A DNA stretch of 20,478 nucleotides from Gracilariopsis chorda (taxonomy: Eukaryota > Rhodophyta > Florideophyceae > Gracilariales > Gracilariaceae). The position numbers and the translations under genes were made by a program. Of this stretch, positions 7,220 to 17,013 are shown piece after piece; the first letter of the stretch is position 1, and the number at the start of each line of letters is the position of its first letter. The DNA is taken from positions 1 through 20,478 of the forward strand of contig NBIV01000942.1 in the NCBI GenBank assembly GCA_003194525.1, given 5' to 3'. The notes beneath the pieces were generated by a model, which did not search any database, was not told the DNA's origin, and worked only from the letters and a program-made list of their open reading frames with translations.

Positions 7220-10124
7220 CTAATGGAGGTCACGAAGCGAAGCACACTTTTCCAGCACTTCATCAGCTTCCTTTTCCAGGGAGGGGGACCAAGAGTTTCG
7301 ATCTAATAGGCGTCGCATATCGGGAACCAAGGCCCGAAGAGCATCTGTTCGAACAGGGAGCTTCGATAGATACCAAAGGACTCCTTGATGTACAGCCTTG
7401 CGAGAAAGGGTGCAGGACTTTAATAAACGAGCGAGGGTAGTCCAGGAGATAGGCGTAACACGCGCGCGACCCATATTAGCGAGATCAAACTCTTCCATAT
7501 ATATCTTACGCTTCACGACCGTTTTGAAATCCGTCAACCCATCAATATCATCCGGGAGCTTCATCCGTTCCAGTTCCATTCGCACAGCTGGTATGTCCCT
7601 TGCCAGCTGCAAGCGCGAGACGCACGCGCCCACAGTTCCGCTTTGTGTGGAGATTCATTGCGAGTTTCATGAGAAACAAGACGAAGAAGGCGGAAGCGAG
7701 CAGCGAGAGCAGCGATATGCACGCGACGGCGAGTTTGCAGGGAGGGCAACTTCGTCAATGCGCACGAGCGATCCAGATGAGAGGGGGCGACAGACACCCC
7801 AAGGATCCAGGCGTGAGCTTCCATTTCCAGTTTTTTCGATAGACTGGAGACCTCTGCAGTGAGCGGCTGTACAGGGAGGCAATACTCGAACAGCGAGAGT
7901 ATCTTTGTCCTGACGATATTAACCTTGCTCAGCACGGAGAGCGGGGAATCAGACGTGATGCAGCGAATCCGGCGCAGCCCGACTCTAGCCGAGTCGATTC
8001 TCTCCAAAAACCTCTGGGGAGTAGGCCCGCGGTGTGAGAAAGAAAACCACAGATAGCAAGCTTCTTCCACCACCTGTATAGGTTCCTGGCCCAGTAAGAA
8101 AGGTTCATGACCATTTCCGCATACGACGTAGGACTTGGAGGCATTCCATCGCATACCCATGATATTTGCCCAAGAGCTGCAAGCGTTGAGTTGCTTCATA
8201 AGAGTAGCATTGTCTTCAGCCAGTAAAGCGACATCATCCGCGAAGCAACTAGACACACTCCTGGGGATCCGACACAGATATTCCAAGAATGTGTCCATAA
8301 AGATATTAAAGAGATTCGGGCTGAGTGGATCGCCTTGGGGAACTCCAATGACCATAGTTGCCAAGACATTCGAGACTTGCTGCTTTGTCTTGATCCGAAT
8401 TGGCGTTAAGAGCCGGGAGCATACGAGAAGTGTCAACTGGGAGACGGGCGGTACATAGATCCAGTAGTTTCCCGCGAGGCACCGGGTCATAGGCACTTCA
8501 AATCCAGAAACGCAGCGTTGGAGAAGCCTTCGCGCGCGCACTTAGCAGCGTAAGCAACTCCCAGCTCTGTGTTAGAGCCCTGGATGAAGCCCCATTGGTT
8601 GCGGTGGAAGAGGTACACTTCCGAGATGCAGTAGTGGAGAGCCTTCGTTATCACCTTTCGCAACACCGATAGCAGTGTGATTGGGCGGTAAATGGCAGGA
8701 AGGGTTGGGTCACCTTTCTTGTAGATGGGAGCCACAAAGCCAGAACGAAGGATGCGCGGGGTATAAGCGAGTCTGCCTACAGCCGTCCATAGTTCCAAGA
8801 GAGCGGTCGAAAAGAGTCCAGGCTCCAGTTTCAGAGCTTCCAAGTGGACAAAATCCGGTCCAGGAGACTTCTTCTTCTTTCCGCAGGTAATAGCCATTTC
8901 CAAATGCTTCTTTAAATATGGCGGTACTTCGAAATTCCCGACCGATACGATCGGTTCTTCATCAGGCTGGTGGGCCTGCAGGTGAGCTGTGAAGTCGTCA
9001 GGAGCGAGCTTCACGGGTTCGAGGTTAGATCCCTCGGAGCGTACAAGCCTGTTAAGCTTTGGGATAAGATCCTCAGGGGGACCTTCTTCAAGTTCATCCC
9101 GTTGTTGGTCGGCTATCCGGCGACGGTTTCTCCGGAACTTTCGCTTGATTTTGCGATCAAGAGCCTTGACCTTGGCACGCAGGTTGACTGACTGCGGTAC
9201 CATTTTGAGTAGTCGAGACCTTTCCTTCGCCATTAAGTCCAGTTCCCGGTTCCAGCCAGGCCTGTGACGAGCTGGTCTGGGAGAGATATTTCCTAACCAA
9301 GGCCGTAAGATGTCCTTAGCGAGCTCCAAAGTAGCAGATTCCAGAGCATCGGGTGATTCCACTGCTTGTAGCTGCGTGATGGCTGTCGAGAGATGCTTTT
9401 TGTAGGAACGCTTGGCTTCATCCTGGAGCTTGGGGTTGCTTAGGAGAGCCTGGGAGATATGATCCTTCAACGTATTTGGTGTCGTTAGTGGGAAAGAGAC
9501 GAGCACTGGAGCATGATCCGATGGCCAAGAGCCTCCCAATACGCGTGGGACCGAGGCCGAGAGCCCTCGATACAAGAATATGTCCACCACGCTAGAGCCA
9601 CGATGGGTGATGTAGGTGGGAGACTTCGGAGCGGCGATCATAAAACGGGACTGCATCATCCATTTCCAAAGCCGATTACCCTGAGGAGTCGTGATCTTGT
9701 CCCATCTGCTGTTACGGGCATTCAGGTCACCAACAATAATTGCAGATCCCCTACTCAGCCGCGTAACATCGAAGAGGAAAGATTGCATCTCTTCGGCGGA
9801 ACACTGAGGCTTGACATACACACACAAGAAATTGACGGAGAGAAACGTACCAGCCAAGATCTGGTATGCACGAGTAGAGACTTCTTCTCGCTTCTTGAAG
9901 GCGCCATATTTCTTATAGAAAACAGCGACGCCTCCACCAAGTCGGGAGCGGTTGGGCGAAGAGTAGGCGTCCGCCGAATCATAGAACAGCGCTTCATCCT
10001 CGACAATCCTCCCTGCTGACCAAGTCTCCGTAAGACAGACAAGGTCAGACATGTTGAGCAGTGTTTTGACACTGCCCAGTTTGGGTGTGGTGCACCCATT
10101 AATGTTGAAAGTGGTGATCAGCAT
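7220..10124 (-). CDS. LINE ORF2: APE-like endonuclease and reverse transcriptase (copy 1/2 junction; two frame breaks)
   Basis: This is the retrotransposition enzyme, about 967 codons: it nicks target DNA and copies element RNA by target-primed reverse transcription. The endonuclease covers residues about 1-210, with FNINGC at the start, Glu33 in LTETW, GDLN at 131-134, Asp180 in SSVVDIFLYRG and SDH at 201-203. The full set of expected catalytic motifs is there. A basic linker (RKIKRKFRRNRRR) follows. RT motifs are YRPITLLSVLRK, AFLDLK (motif A), GVPQGDPLSPNLFN (motif B) and FADDVALLA (motif C, Asp pair at 8233-8238). A C-terminal region of about 300 residues has no recognised RNase H or CCHC. 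The first 545 codons are uninterrupted. A CT is missing near 8497 compared with copy 2, breaking motif A. A second frame change at 7561-7633 is shared by all copies. The start overlaps the ORF1 stop as ATGCTGA, suggesting termination-reinitiation. Confidence 0.93.
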
Positions 10125-11546
10125 TCAGCGGAGGCCTCTTGGCGCGCTGGCAAGAGTTCCTTAGGCGGGTGTTCCTGGTCTTCTTCAACGCAGTGCGGTG
10201 GTTCCTGCATCCGAGAAGTGTCATCGGCCTCACTGCGTGTTGAAGGTTCCGGCGAATCGAACTCGAGCGAGGGATGGGAGTCCTTTAGACCTTGAGCCTG
10301 CTTGGAGTACCACTCCTTCGCGGTGGGAGATCTTGAGCGGAGCGCACACCAATTCCAGCGACGATAACATGATTTGGCATAAGTTCTCACATTTGCTGGG
10401 CTTGATTTCGACCCAGTTGGATCAAAAGTCTCCAGGTGACGGCGGCGAAGAATGGCCATGGTCGAGGTGAGCCTGTGAACCAGGGGGCGGTGGCATAGAA
10501 CCTCCAAGATATTGTTTCCAATAAACGAAAGACCCACACCGCCCATTTCGGAAGGGATAAAAGAAGCGCCTTCCTTAGAGCACCCAGAGGTCCCCTGGGT
10601 ACATTGCCAAAATAAACCGCGACCAGGCTTGGTCGGGCATTTTGCTGGGGCCGAGAGAACCCCGCAGCGGCTAGAACTTTCCTGGTGTCGGCGATCTTCG
10701 TCTTCGTCTGCTCGGGAAGCTTTTCCAGGGCAGGCTTAGCGGCGATTTCCGCCCAAGAGGGCTTAGAGGAATTGACGGTTTTGATTTTTCGACCTTCATC
10801 GGCCGAGGCTGACGCCATTCCCTTTGAAGCGACGGCAGGTGAAAGATACTCCTTGGGGCAGGAGCAGCCGGCAGAGGTCTCGATTGCTTCACTCGGGCGC
10901 AGGTTCTGCTTCCGTCTTCTGTGATGCGATTTGGGCTTTGAGGGCCCCTGATTTCTTCCTGTAGATCGTTGATAGTTTCAATAAAATGTCCACATTGAGC
11001 CATTAGTACATTGTTTTCCAGTTCCAATTCTTCATAAGTCTCCTTCTTCTTAAGCTTCACGGCTGAGTCCAAAACATAGGACGTCGATGAGGCCACGGAT
11101 TCCAAGGGTTTGGGAGAATCGGCGTCCAAGGTAGACGGTAAAGCGGAGAAAATAGAGGCCTTTGGTCCCTGCGGGGTGTTGGGGATCCGCCTTTGAAATC
11201 CTTGTGGTTTCCGTGGTGCGGTCGGGGCATCGGAGGCCTGAGGCTCTCGAGGAGGAGCGACTGTGGGAGCAGGGGCCTCCGCCGGCACTGATGTTGCAGC
11301 CAGAAGTGCATCAAGTCTGCCTCCGGTAATTCCTTTGACTAATGCGGCACTTCGCTATGAGACGGCCATGAGCAGACCCGTTAAGGGCAAGGAGCTTGGG
11401 CTTCTGCAATAAGCAAAAGAAAGAAAGGTCTTCTTCCTCGTGAACTCTTCGGTAAACGCCCATTTGCGGCTTTCGGGTGTTAGGGTCCCGGAATCCTCAG
11501 AATCTTTGAAAACGGTGTGTCCACCTTTGGTAGCCGTATTTAACAA
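10118..11546 (-). pseudogene. LINE ORF1 protein (copy 2; small frameshifts)
   Basis: This is the second copy of the ORF1 at 310-1745, with the same order of regions: basic N-terminus, Pro/Ala-rich part, coiled-coil-like segment, SFIGNNILEVL block and acidic tail. The coiled-coil segment is continuous here through ELENNVLMAQ, where copy 1 is broken, so the joined ORF is real. Private breaks fall near 11400, 11330, 10945, 10900, 10855 and 10540, all of 1-2 nt. Because the breaks differ from copy 1, an intact ancestor (or intact true sequence hidden by read errors) is likely. Confidence 0.8.
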
Positions 11547-11973
11547 AATGAGGGGCAGCCACGAAGTTCACAAAGTAGGTCCTTAGCCTGTGGTTGGCTG
11601 GGAGCGGTACACGTGGCTGTCAGCTCGCTGGAACCCGCCGGCGGCGCCGACGAAGACGACGGAGCGGTGGGTTGCGCGGGGAAGACGACGACGGAACTCG
11701 CGAAGAACGAAACGTAGAAGCGATCCAGCCCGAGATAACGCCTATCAAGCGCGGTAGAACGGTAAAGCGGAGCAAGGCGCACAAGACGATGTGCCTTGGG
11801 ATAGACGCGCACGTACGCGCGGGGTAGAAAAGACGCCTCCGAAAGCAGCAGGATGCGCAGAGTGCGCACGCGAGAAAACGGAAGTTGACGTAGCTCGGGA
11901 ACGAGACGCGCAATGCGCGCGGAGGCAACGTGAGCGGACGCGCAGCAAGTCCTTTGTTCGATGCAGACGACAC
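11547..11973 (-). other. GC-rich LINE leader / possible promoter region (copy 2)
   Basis: This is the counterpart of 1746-2170, with one or two extra single bases that break its minus-strand open frame differently from copy 1. That breakage supports reading it as untranslated leader rather than coding, although errors could explain it. Confidence 0.5.
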
Positions 11974-12506
11974 CGCCTAGGACAGATTTAGGAGGGGAGT
12001 TTGGCTCTACCCGAACACTTATCTCTCTTCTACAACTTTAGTGTAGATCGATTTTGGAGGCGTAAGGGTCGCAGGCAGATATTCAAAGTGGGCGTGGCCT
12101 AGTCGTGTCGTTCACTTTTGGCTTAGTACCTAGTCACGCTAGAAGCGTTTTCGGTGTGGTCTGGTATTCGCTTGCGCCTAAAGGTCGCTAAACGAGAGAG
12201 CACGGAGCTTGACGGGAAGGCCTGTTATATAATGCTGAAACGCCGCTCGGGGCGGCGGTTTTAGGGGGGAATGTGTCGTGTGCTTGTGGTGCACAAGAAT
12301 TGGTTGGATATGTTTTTGAATTGCACATTTTTTAATGGGCGCTGCCCAGCTTCCAGCATGGAAGCTGAGCATAGCGCCTGCATAAATGCACACCTCTCGC
12401 ACTTGTGGCTTCACCGCTTTGGGGAGAGGTAGGAAGGAACTTGCACACCCGAAATGCTCAGTGGCTCGTTCGTCCGCATTGCATCCACCTTTCGCTGAAA
12501 AACGCG
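11974..12506. other. Unassigned spacer (copy 2) with two inverted repeats
   Basis: This is the counterpart of 2171-2702. It carries the GC-rich inverted repeat (12238-12261) and the two-part inverted repeat (12338-12378). No gene was recognised. Confidence 0.5.
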
Positions 12507-13050
12507 CACCCCCGACATCCTCTTTTCTTGCGCAACACAAATGTTGAAAAAAAACGCATTCCTTGGTTTCCACAATGCCCCCAAAACCAATTGCTTTCGC
12601 CCTCTCGCACAATATGCGTTAACATGCCCGCATTGCGTTGTTTTAGCAAATGTAGCAAAACCAAAGCGCTTTCGCAGTTTTGTACAATGTGCAAAAAAAA
12701 TCTGCGCTTTGCTTGCTCTCACCTAAACGGCCCAAAACGAAGTGCTTTCGGCATATTGCTACAATTTGTGAAAACATACACGGATTGCTAGGTTGTGGTA
12801 AATGTGCCCAAAACCAAAGCGCTTTGCATCATTTGCACAATATGCGTAAATACGCAAAATATTTGCTTTGTGCAAATGTGTCCTAACCAAAGCGCCGTTT
12901 TACATTTGTACAATGTGCCAAATATTCACAGGTTGCTTGGTGTCTGCCAAGCTGCCCAAAACCAAGCGCTTTCCCAAATTCTGCGAATGAAACAAAAAAC
13001 ATTCCCCGCGCTTGGTCTACGAAACGATGACTAAAACCAAGCGCATGGAG
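12507..13050. repeat. Degenerate minisatellite, 73-77 bp unit (copy 2)
   Basis: Boxes begin at 12583, 12657, 12734, 12810, 12883, 12958 and 13033 (spacings 74, 77, 76, 73, 75, 75). It is the same series as copy 1, unit by unit, apart from small indels such as two extra bases after 12747 and four missing near 12850. The whole array was therefore copied as a block and has not expanded or homogenised since. Confidence 0.9.
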
Positions 13051-13553
13051 CATGCGACCAAACCTTGCAAAGCCAGCTCAGAAAGCATCATTCCAAAGCC
13101 TACAACACGCACATATGCGCGTGCCGGTATTTTCAAGACCTCCCTACAAGGTTCTGACTAATCATGGCTAAAACCAAGCGCTGGGGCGCCCTGTATTGGT
13201 GGGCTAAATCTTCAAAAATGGGCTCAATTACGCTACTTACACGACATGCACGCGGCACGTGCCATATGTGCCTCAAATCAAGGGCAAACGGCGATGTCAA
13301 AAACCTAATTTTTTGAAGTACGCGCGCTTGGTTTTCGTCGGACCCAAGCATTCTATAAATACTAGCCAGGTTTTTTGAGGTCAAGCGTTTGTTTCATGAC
13401 CGGCGCACAACGCTTCGTCATCCACTGAAGGCATCAAAAAGGTAGATACACCGATTTCACCACTCATTCAACGTTTTGCGTCAGAACCAAGCCCTTGCTG
13501 ACACCCCTGACAACCAAGCGCAAACCCAACCTTACGGCCAACACTACTATAAG
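13051..13553. other. Spacer with palindromes, E-box and TATA box (copy 2)
   Basis: This is the counterpart of 3246-3745, including the CATATG-centred palindrome, GGCACGTGCC and TATAAATA (13354-13361). No gene was recognised. Confidence 0.5.
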
Positions 13554-16535
13554 GAAACATGGAAGCCGCTATACCAGTATGCTACAGTAAATTATATCTG
13601 GCTGGCAATCAGAGATCAATGGCCCTACGCAAAGATCCATTCCGAAGGCAAAACGGTAGCCAAGACGATAATCTCAAGCAAAGACCACAGAACAGGGATA
13701 GGACTAGAAGAAGAATCCAGCAATGACATCCAACACAGCCCCCGAGACGCGCAGGTCCTCTGAGTCCTCCGAGTGCTTGAAGGCCTAGCTGTCACAGCTG
13801 TACTACGTAGAGCAGTGCGTAGAATAGGTCTATATAAGGAACTTTCACCCAGCAAATCCCTTCTCCACTCATCTCTCCTCACCACCAACCGGGGCACTGA
13901 AGAGTCCTAAAAACGAAGGCGCTTTGCGTATTTCGATTTTGTAAGCCTCAAGCCGTCTCTCGTACCCCTTCTATCCTCTCTTTCTCATCCCCCTTTTCTG
14001 TCCCTTTCCCACCTCTCACCGCGAGTGACCCGGCATATCCCCACCATACATTTCAACCAAAAAAATACCTTAAGAGGGACAGTTGCCGTCGTCGATCTCT
14101 TCTCAACATGGCTCCAGGAACCCGGTCTTCTTCAAATGCCACTTCAAATGATGGGCTATACAGTTGAGTCGAGGAGCACCTCCACACCGTCACTGCAACC
14201 CTTGGCAAAGAGATTGAAGACGTCGAGAAGAAGATCGCCTCACGCCGCGTCGTTTTGCATCAACATATTGAACATCGACGAAATGGAACGCTGCCGAAAG
14301 GAATTGTGGCGCCACGAATGCCGCAGTTCCCAGCGACCATGGCAAATGAATTCCGTGGGACGTTTGACACCCTTGCTGAGCAGTTCAACAAAAGCGTCGT
14401 GGACGTATCCATCGAACTATGGAACTAGGAACTAACTTAGTTACAGGCCGAGAAAGAACAGATCATCAAAGACACTCGAGAAAAAGTCCATGAGGCGCTT
14501 ATCTATGCCGCAGGACTCCTTGATGATGTACAACCCTTTGGGATCACTAGTCTGGTCCAATGCTACATGACTAGCTTTCTAGCTCAACTGAAAGAGCAGA
14601 AAAGCAGCGGACCTCCTGAAGAATGCTGCTGCCGAGGCCGATGAACTGGAGGCTCCTCAGGGACTTGATTGGCTGGACAAAGATGTTCAGTCAATGAAGA
14701 AGAAGATAGACGTTCTTCGCTCTGGTACGGCATAGGCTACCTGTAAAGGGAATAAAACCCCCAGCGGAGGGCAAGAAAACCCCTAAACCGGGAGATGGGA
14801 AAGCAAAAGCGTACAGGCAAAGAAGAACAAGTCGAAAAAAGGCAAGGCGCTACAGAAAGGGGCGCCAAAGCAAATTAAACCGTTCAAGACCACGGAAACC
14901 CGGTTCTTCCATCATCAATGAAGTGAAGTTCAACACCCCTATTGTTATACGCATCGAGAGATTATCGTACTGTGTACGAAGATTCTCTTCGCTGTTAGTG
15001 GTTCGCTATAAGGAATTCACTCCAAGAATGCCTCGAGGAAGCAATATTCAAAGCTCCAGGAAACTGGAAAGAACGGAAAAGTGCTTCCTATACCTACCTC
15101 ATTAATGGGCATGAGGGACTGAGAAAGGTTGCAGAGTTGGTGAGGTCAGCAAGGAAGCCAGAACCTTTCTAACAATTTTAAAGAAAGGTTCACACACATC
15201 TGGAATAAGGAATGGATTGGCAAGGAAGCAGAACAGAATCTTGGTCTTGTGCTTATGCACAGAAAGGTTACTCCAGACTCATCGAGTCGGAGTTAAGCAA
15301 GGGTGTACTTTCTGAAGTGAAATCATTCCACTTTGAGCAATTTCAGTAACCTTGCAAGGTTTCCCAGAAGCGGAACGCTACCTCCATTGGACTGGAAAAG
15401 CATCCTTGATGAGGCCAAGGAATGCAATAGCCCCAATTCACTGTACATCCTTCCGCAGATTCACAAGGCTACACTTGGAAGCAAGCTAATAACAGCTCCA
15501 TGCTCGTTTGTATGCAGCAGTTTATCAAGAAGGCTTAGCTCCATCCTGAATGTTGTACAGAAAATCAAGGTGATAAATGTCAACAGCAAACAGGTCGTAC
15601 GCCAACTGGAATAACTATACGTGCCAAGGTACTGCGTCTTTGTCACATAAGATGTGGAGCAATGTTACCCCAACATCGACATCAAGGATGCGCGTAAAAC
15701 CTTGGTGGAGTACTTGCCGGATATCTTTCAAACCCAGAACATCTTCCGGGCTCGTCCCCAGACTAATTATGAAGAACAACTTCATAACGGTTAGCGGAAA
15801 GATACTGAAGCAAGAAACAGATACAGCAACTGGTACAGCAGTGGCACTAGCCTTCACAAACATATATCTGTACTTAAACTTCTCGCGAATCTTCAAAACA
15901 TTTGCCAACAGGATCATCTTCCAAAGACGTAACGTTGATGATGGATTAATGATCCTAAGGTACATGGATTCTGCCCTAACGATTATGGAATTCCTTAATG
16001 CTTGCACAAACCTCTCTCTAACGTATGAGATGAGCACTGAAAGGGCAGTTTTCTTGGACCTCGAGATATACAAAGGAGAACGATTCCGAAAGGAAAATAA
16101 GTTGGATCTCATGGTGTACACAAAACCCATATCCAAGTTCCTTTATCTCCATGGCACATCTGATCATCCGGAACACGTCTTTACGGGTATTGTGAAAGGA
16201 GAAATGATCAGATTTCTCCGGAACACGGACTCTTAGGACATATGCGAAAAGAAAGTAGCCTTTCTTTTCGGAACATTAGCCCAAAGCGGATACTCTGGAA
16301 GGTACCTCAGAGACGCAATCCGATATGTAAGCAGCAAGGATAAAAATTCATATCTCCATGGAATTATGGATAAGGAAGAGTTCAATCGAGGCTCCTTTGT
16401 CACTTGCCAGTACCACCCCGAAGCCAAGAAACCATGAAAGCGGCAATACCAGTATGCTACGTTAAAGTACATCTGGCTGGCCACCTGAGATCAATTGCCC
16501 CACAAAAATATCCACTCCAAAGGCCAAACGGTAGC
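13554..16535 (+). mobile_element. Penelope-like retroelement with pseudo-LTR, decayed (copy 2)
   Basis: This is the second copy of the PLE. Its direct repeats are at 13554-13660 and 16428-16535, its TATA box at 13831-13838, and its coding start at 14108. It has the same right-hand truncation against a G-run (seven G here). It shares the old stops of copy 1 and has its own small indels. Confidence 0.8.
14108..16535 (+). pseudogene. PLE reverse transcriptase, multiply disrupted (copy 2)
   Basis: This is the same gene as 4300-6737. The RT entry (about 14923-15350) is more broken here, with many single-base losses. The middle and end are better: 15333-15614 continues past LYILPQIHK into a SFVCSSLSRRLSSILN block that copy 1 loses by a 2-nt deletion. 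A frame of 219 codons (15577-16236) runs through motif B, NVDDG (DD at 15937-15942), FLDLEIYKG, VYTKP and RFLRNT. Shared with copy 1 are the early TGA, the two TAG in the possible intron, the extra A near 14603, the TAA before motif A (15648-15650) and the TAG after NTDS. After that TAG the frame stays open for about 66 codons (DICEKKVAFLFGTLAQSGYS and on), so the coding region clearly extended to the repeat. Confidence 0.78.
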
Positions 16536-16568
16536 GGGGGGGTTCAGCTCAGCCCGTAAGGGCTGAGC
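16536..16568. repeat. G-run and GTAA hairpin at PLE/LINE junction (copy 2)
   Basis: Seven G (16536-16542), then the same perfect stem 16547-16555 / 16560-16568 with loop GTAA. Only the G count differs from copy 1. Confidence 0.8.
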
Positions 16569-17013
16569 CACTATTTATTGTGGTCATTTTCCCAATGATT
16601 GAGCAACAGACTACACACTAACCTATATGCTTGCCAAATGAGGGGGGAATGAGTAGGGAGCTGTTCCTTGCTTGCCCCGGCGGGATCCATTAGATTCCCG
16701 TACCTGTAGCAGGGCAGGTACAAAGTGTCAGTCAGAGCCGCATGGTTGCGGGTGAGTTTCAAGTCTTCTCAAACGAGGCGTTTTCCAATCCACGAGCCGG
16801 GTGGTGCAGAGAGCGTTGAGGGAGAGAAGGTGTGGGAGTCGTCCAAAGTCTTGCGGTAGAGGTGAAATCAGAGTAAGCGTACCGGCTCTATGCTTCATCT
16901 GTTGCCCTCGTTCCGCCCGGTTCCAACTCCGGGTCATCCAAATCAACGATCTTCAGCCTTGACGTGGCGGTTTGGCTGTTATAGCTTAGTTGGACATCGT
17001 TGTAGCTATTTCT
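16569..17013 (-). other. LINE 3' UTR (copy 2)
   Basis: This is the counterpart of 6773-7219 with the same short stems. It differs by a few single-base losses and gains. Confidence 0.6.

Larger units (their letters stand above)
1..9807. repeat. Macro-repeat unit, copy 1
   Basis: The first bases of the window recur at 9808 and again at 19574, giving periods of 9807 and 9766. All internal landmarks repeat at the same offset: PLE start codon 4300 and 14108, LINE RT active site 8233 and 18027, G-run 6738 and 16536. The boundary at position 1 is simply the window edge, not a biological end. The unit holds LINE ORF2 start, ORF1 and leader (minus), a spacer, a minisatellite, a second spacer, a PLE (plus), then LINE 3' UTR and most of ORF2 (minus). 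Confidence 0.97.
6738..11973 (-). mobile_element. APE-type non-LTR retrotransposon (LINE), near complete
   Basis: This minus-strand element reads right to left as GC-rich leader (about 11973-11547), ORF1 (11546-10118), ORF2 with APE-like endonuclease and RT (10124-7220), and a structured 3' UTR of about 480 nt ending in a hairpin and a C-run (G-run on the plus strand). No poly(A) tail is seen. It spans the junction of macro-repeat copies 1 and 2. The 5' boundary is uncertain by several hundred bases. I found no target-site duplication. Clade is not assigned, since RNase H and a zinc knuckle were not seen. Confidence 0.9.

Noticed and set aside
7255..7275. Minus-strand CTGATGA followed by GGAAA (hammerhead-like)
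   Set aside because: It lies inside ORF2 coding sequence (KEADEVLEK) and stem II cannot form.
6738..11973. Target-site duplication flanking the LINE
   Set aside because: The sequence next to the 3' end (ending ACGGTAGC) was not found near the 5' side; a TTGGTAGCC near 1723 lies inside ORF1 and is chance.
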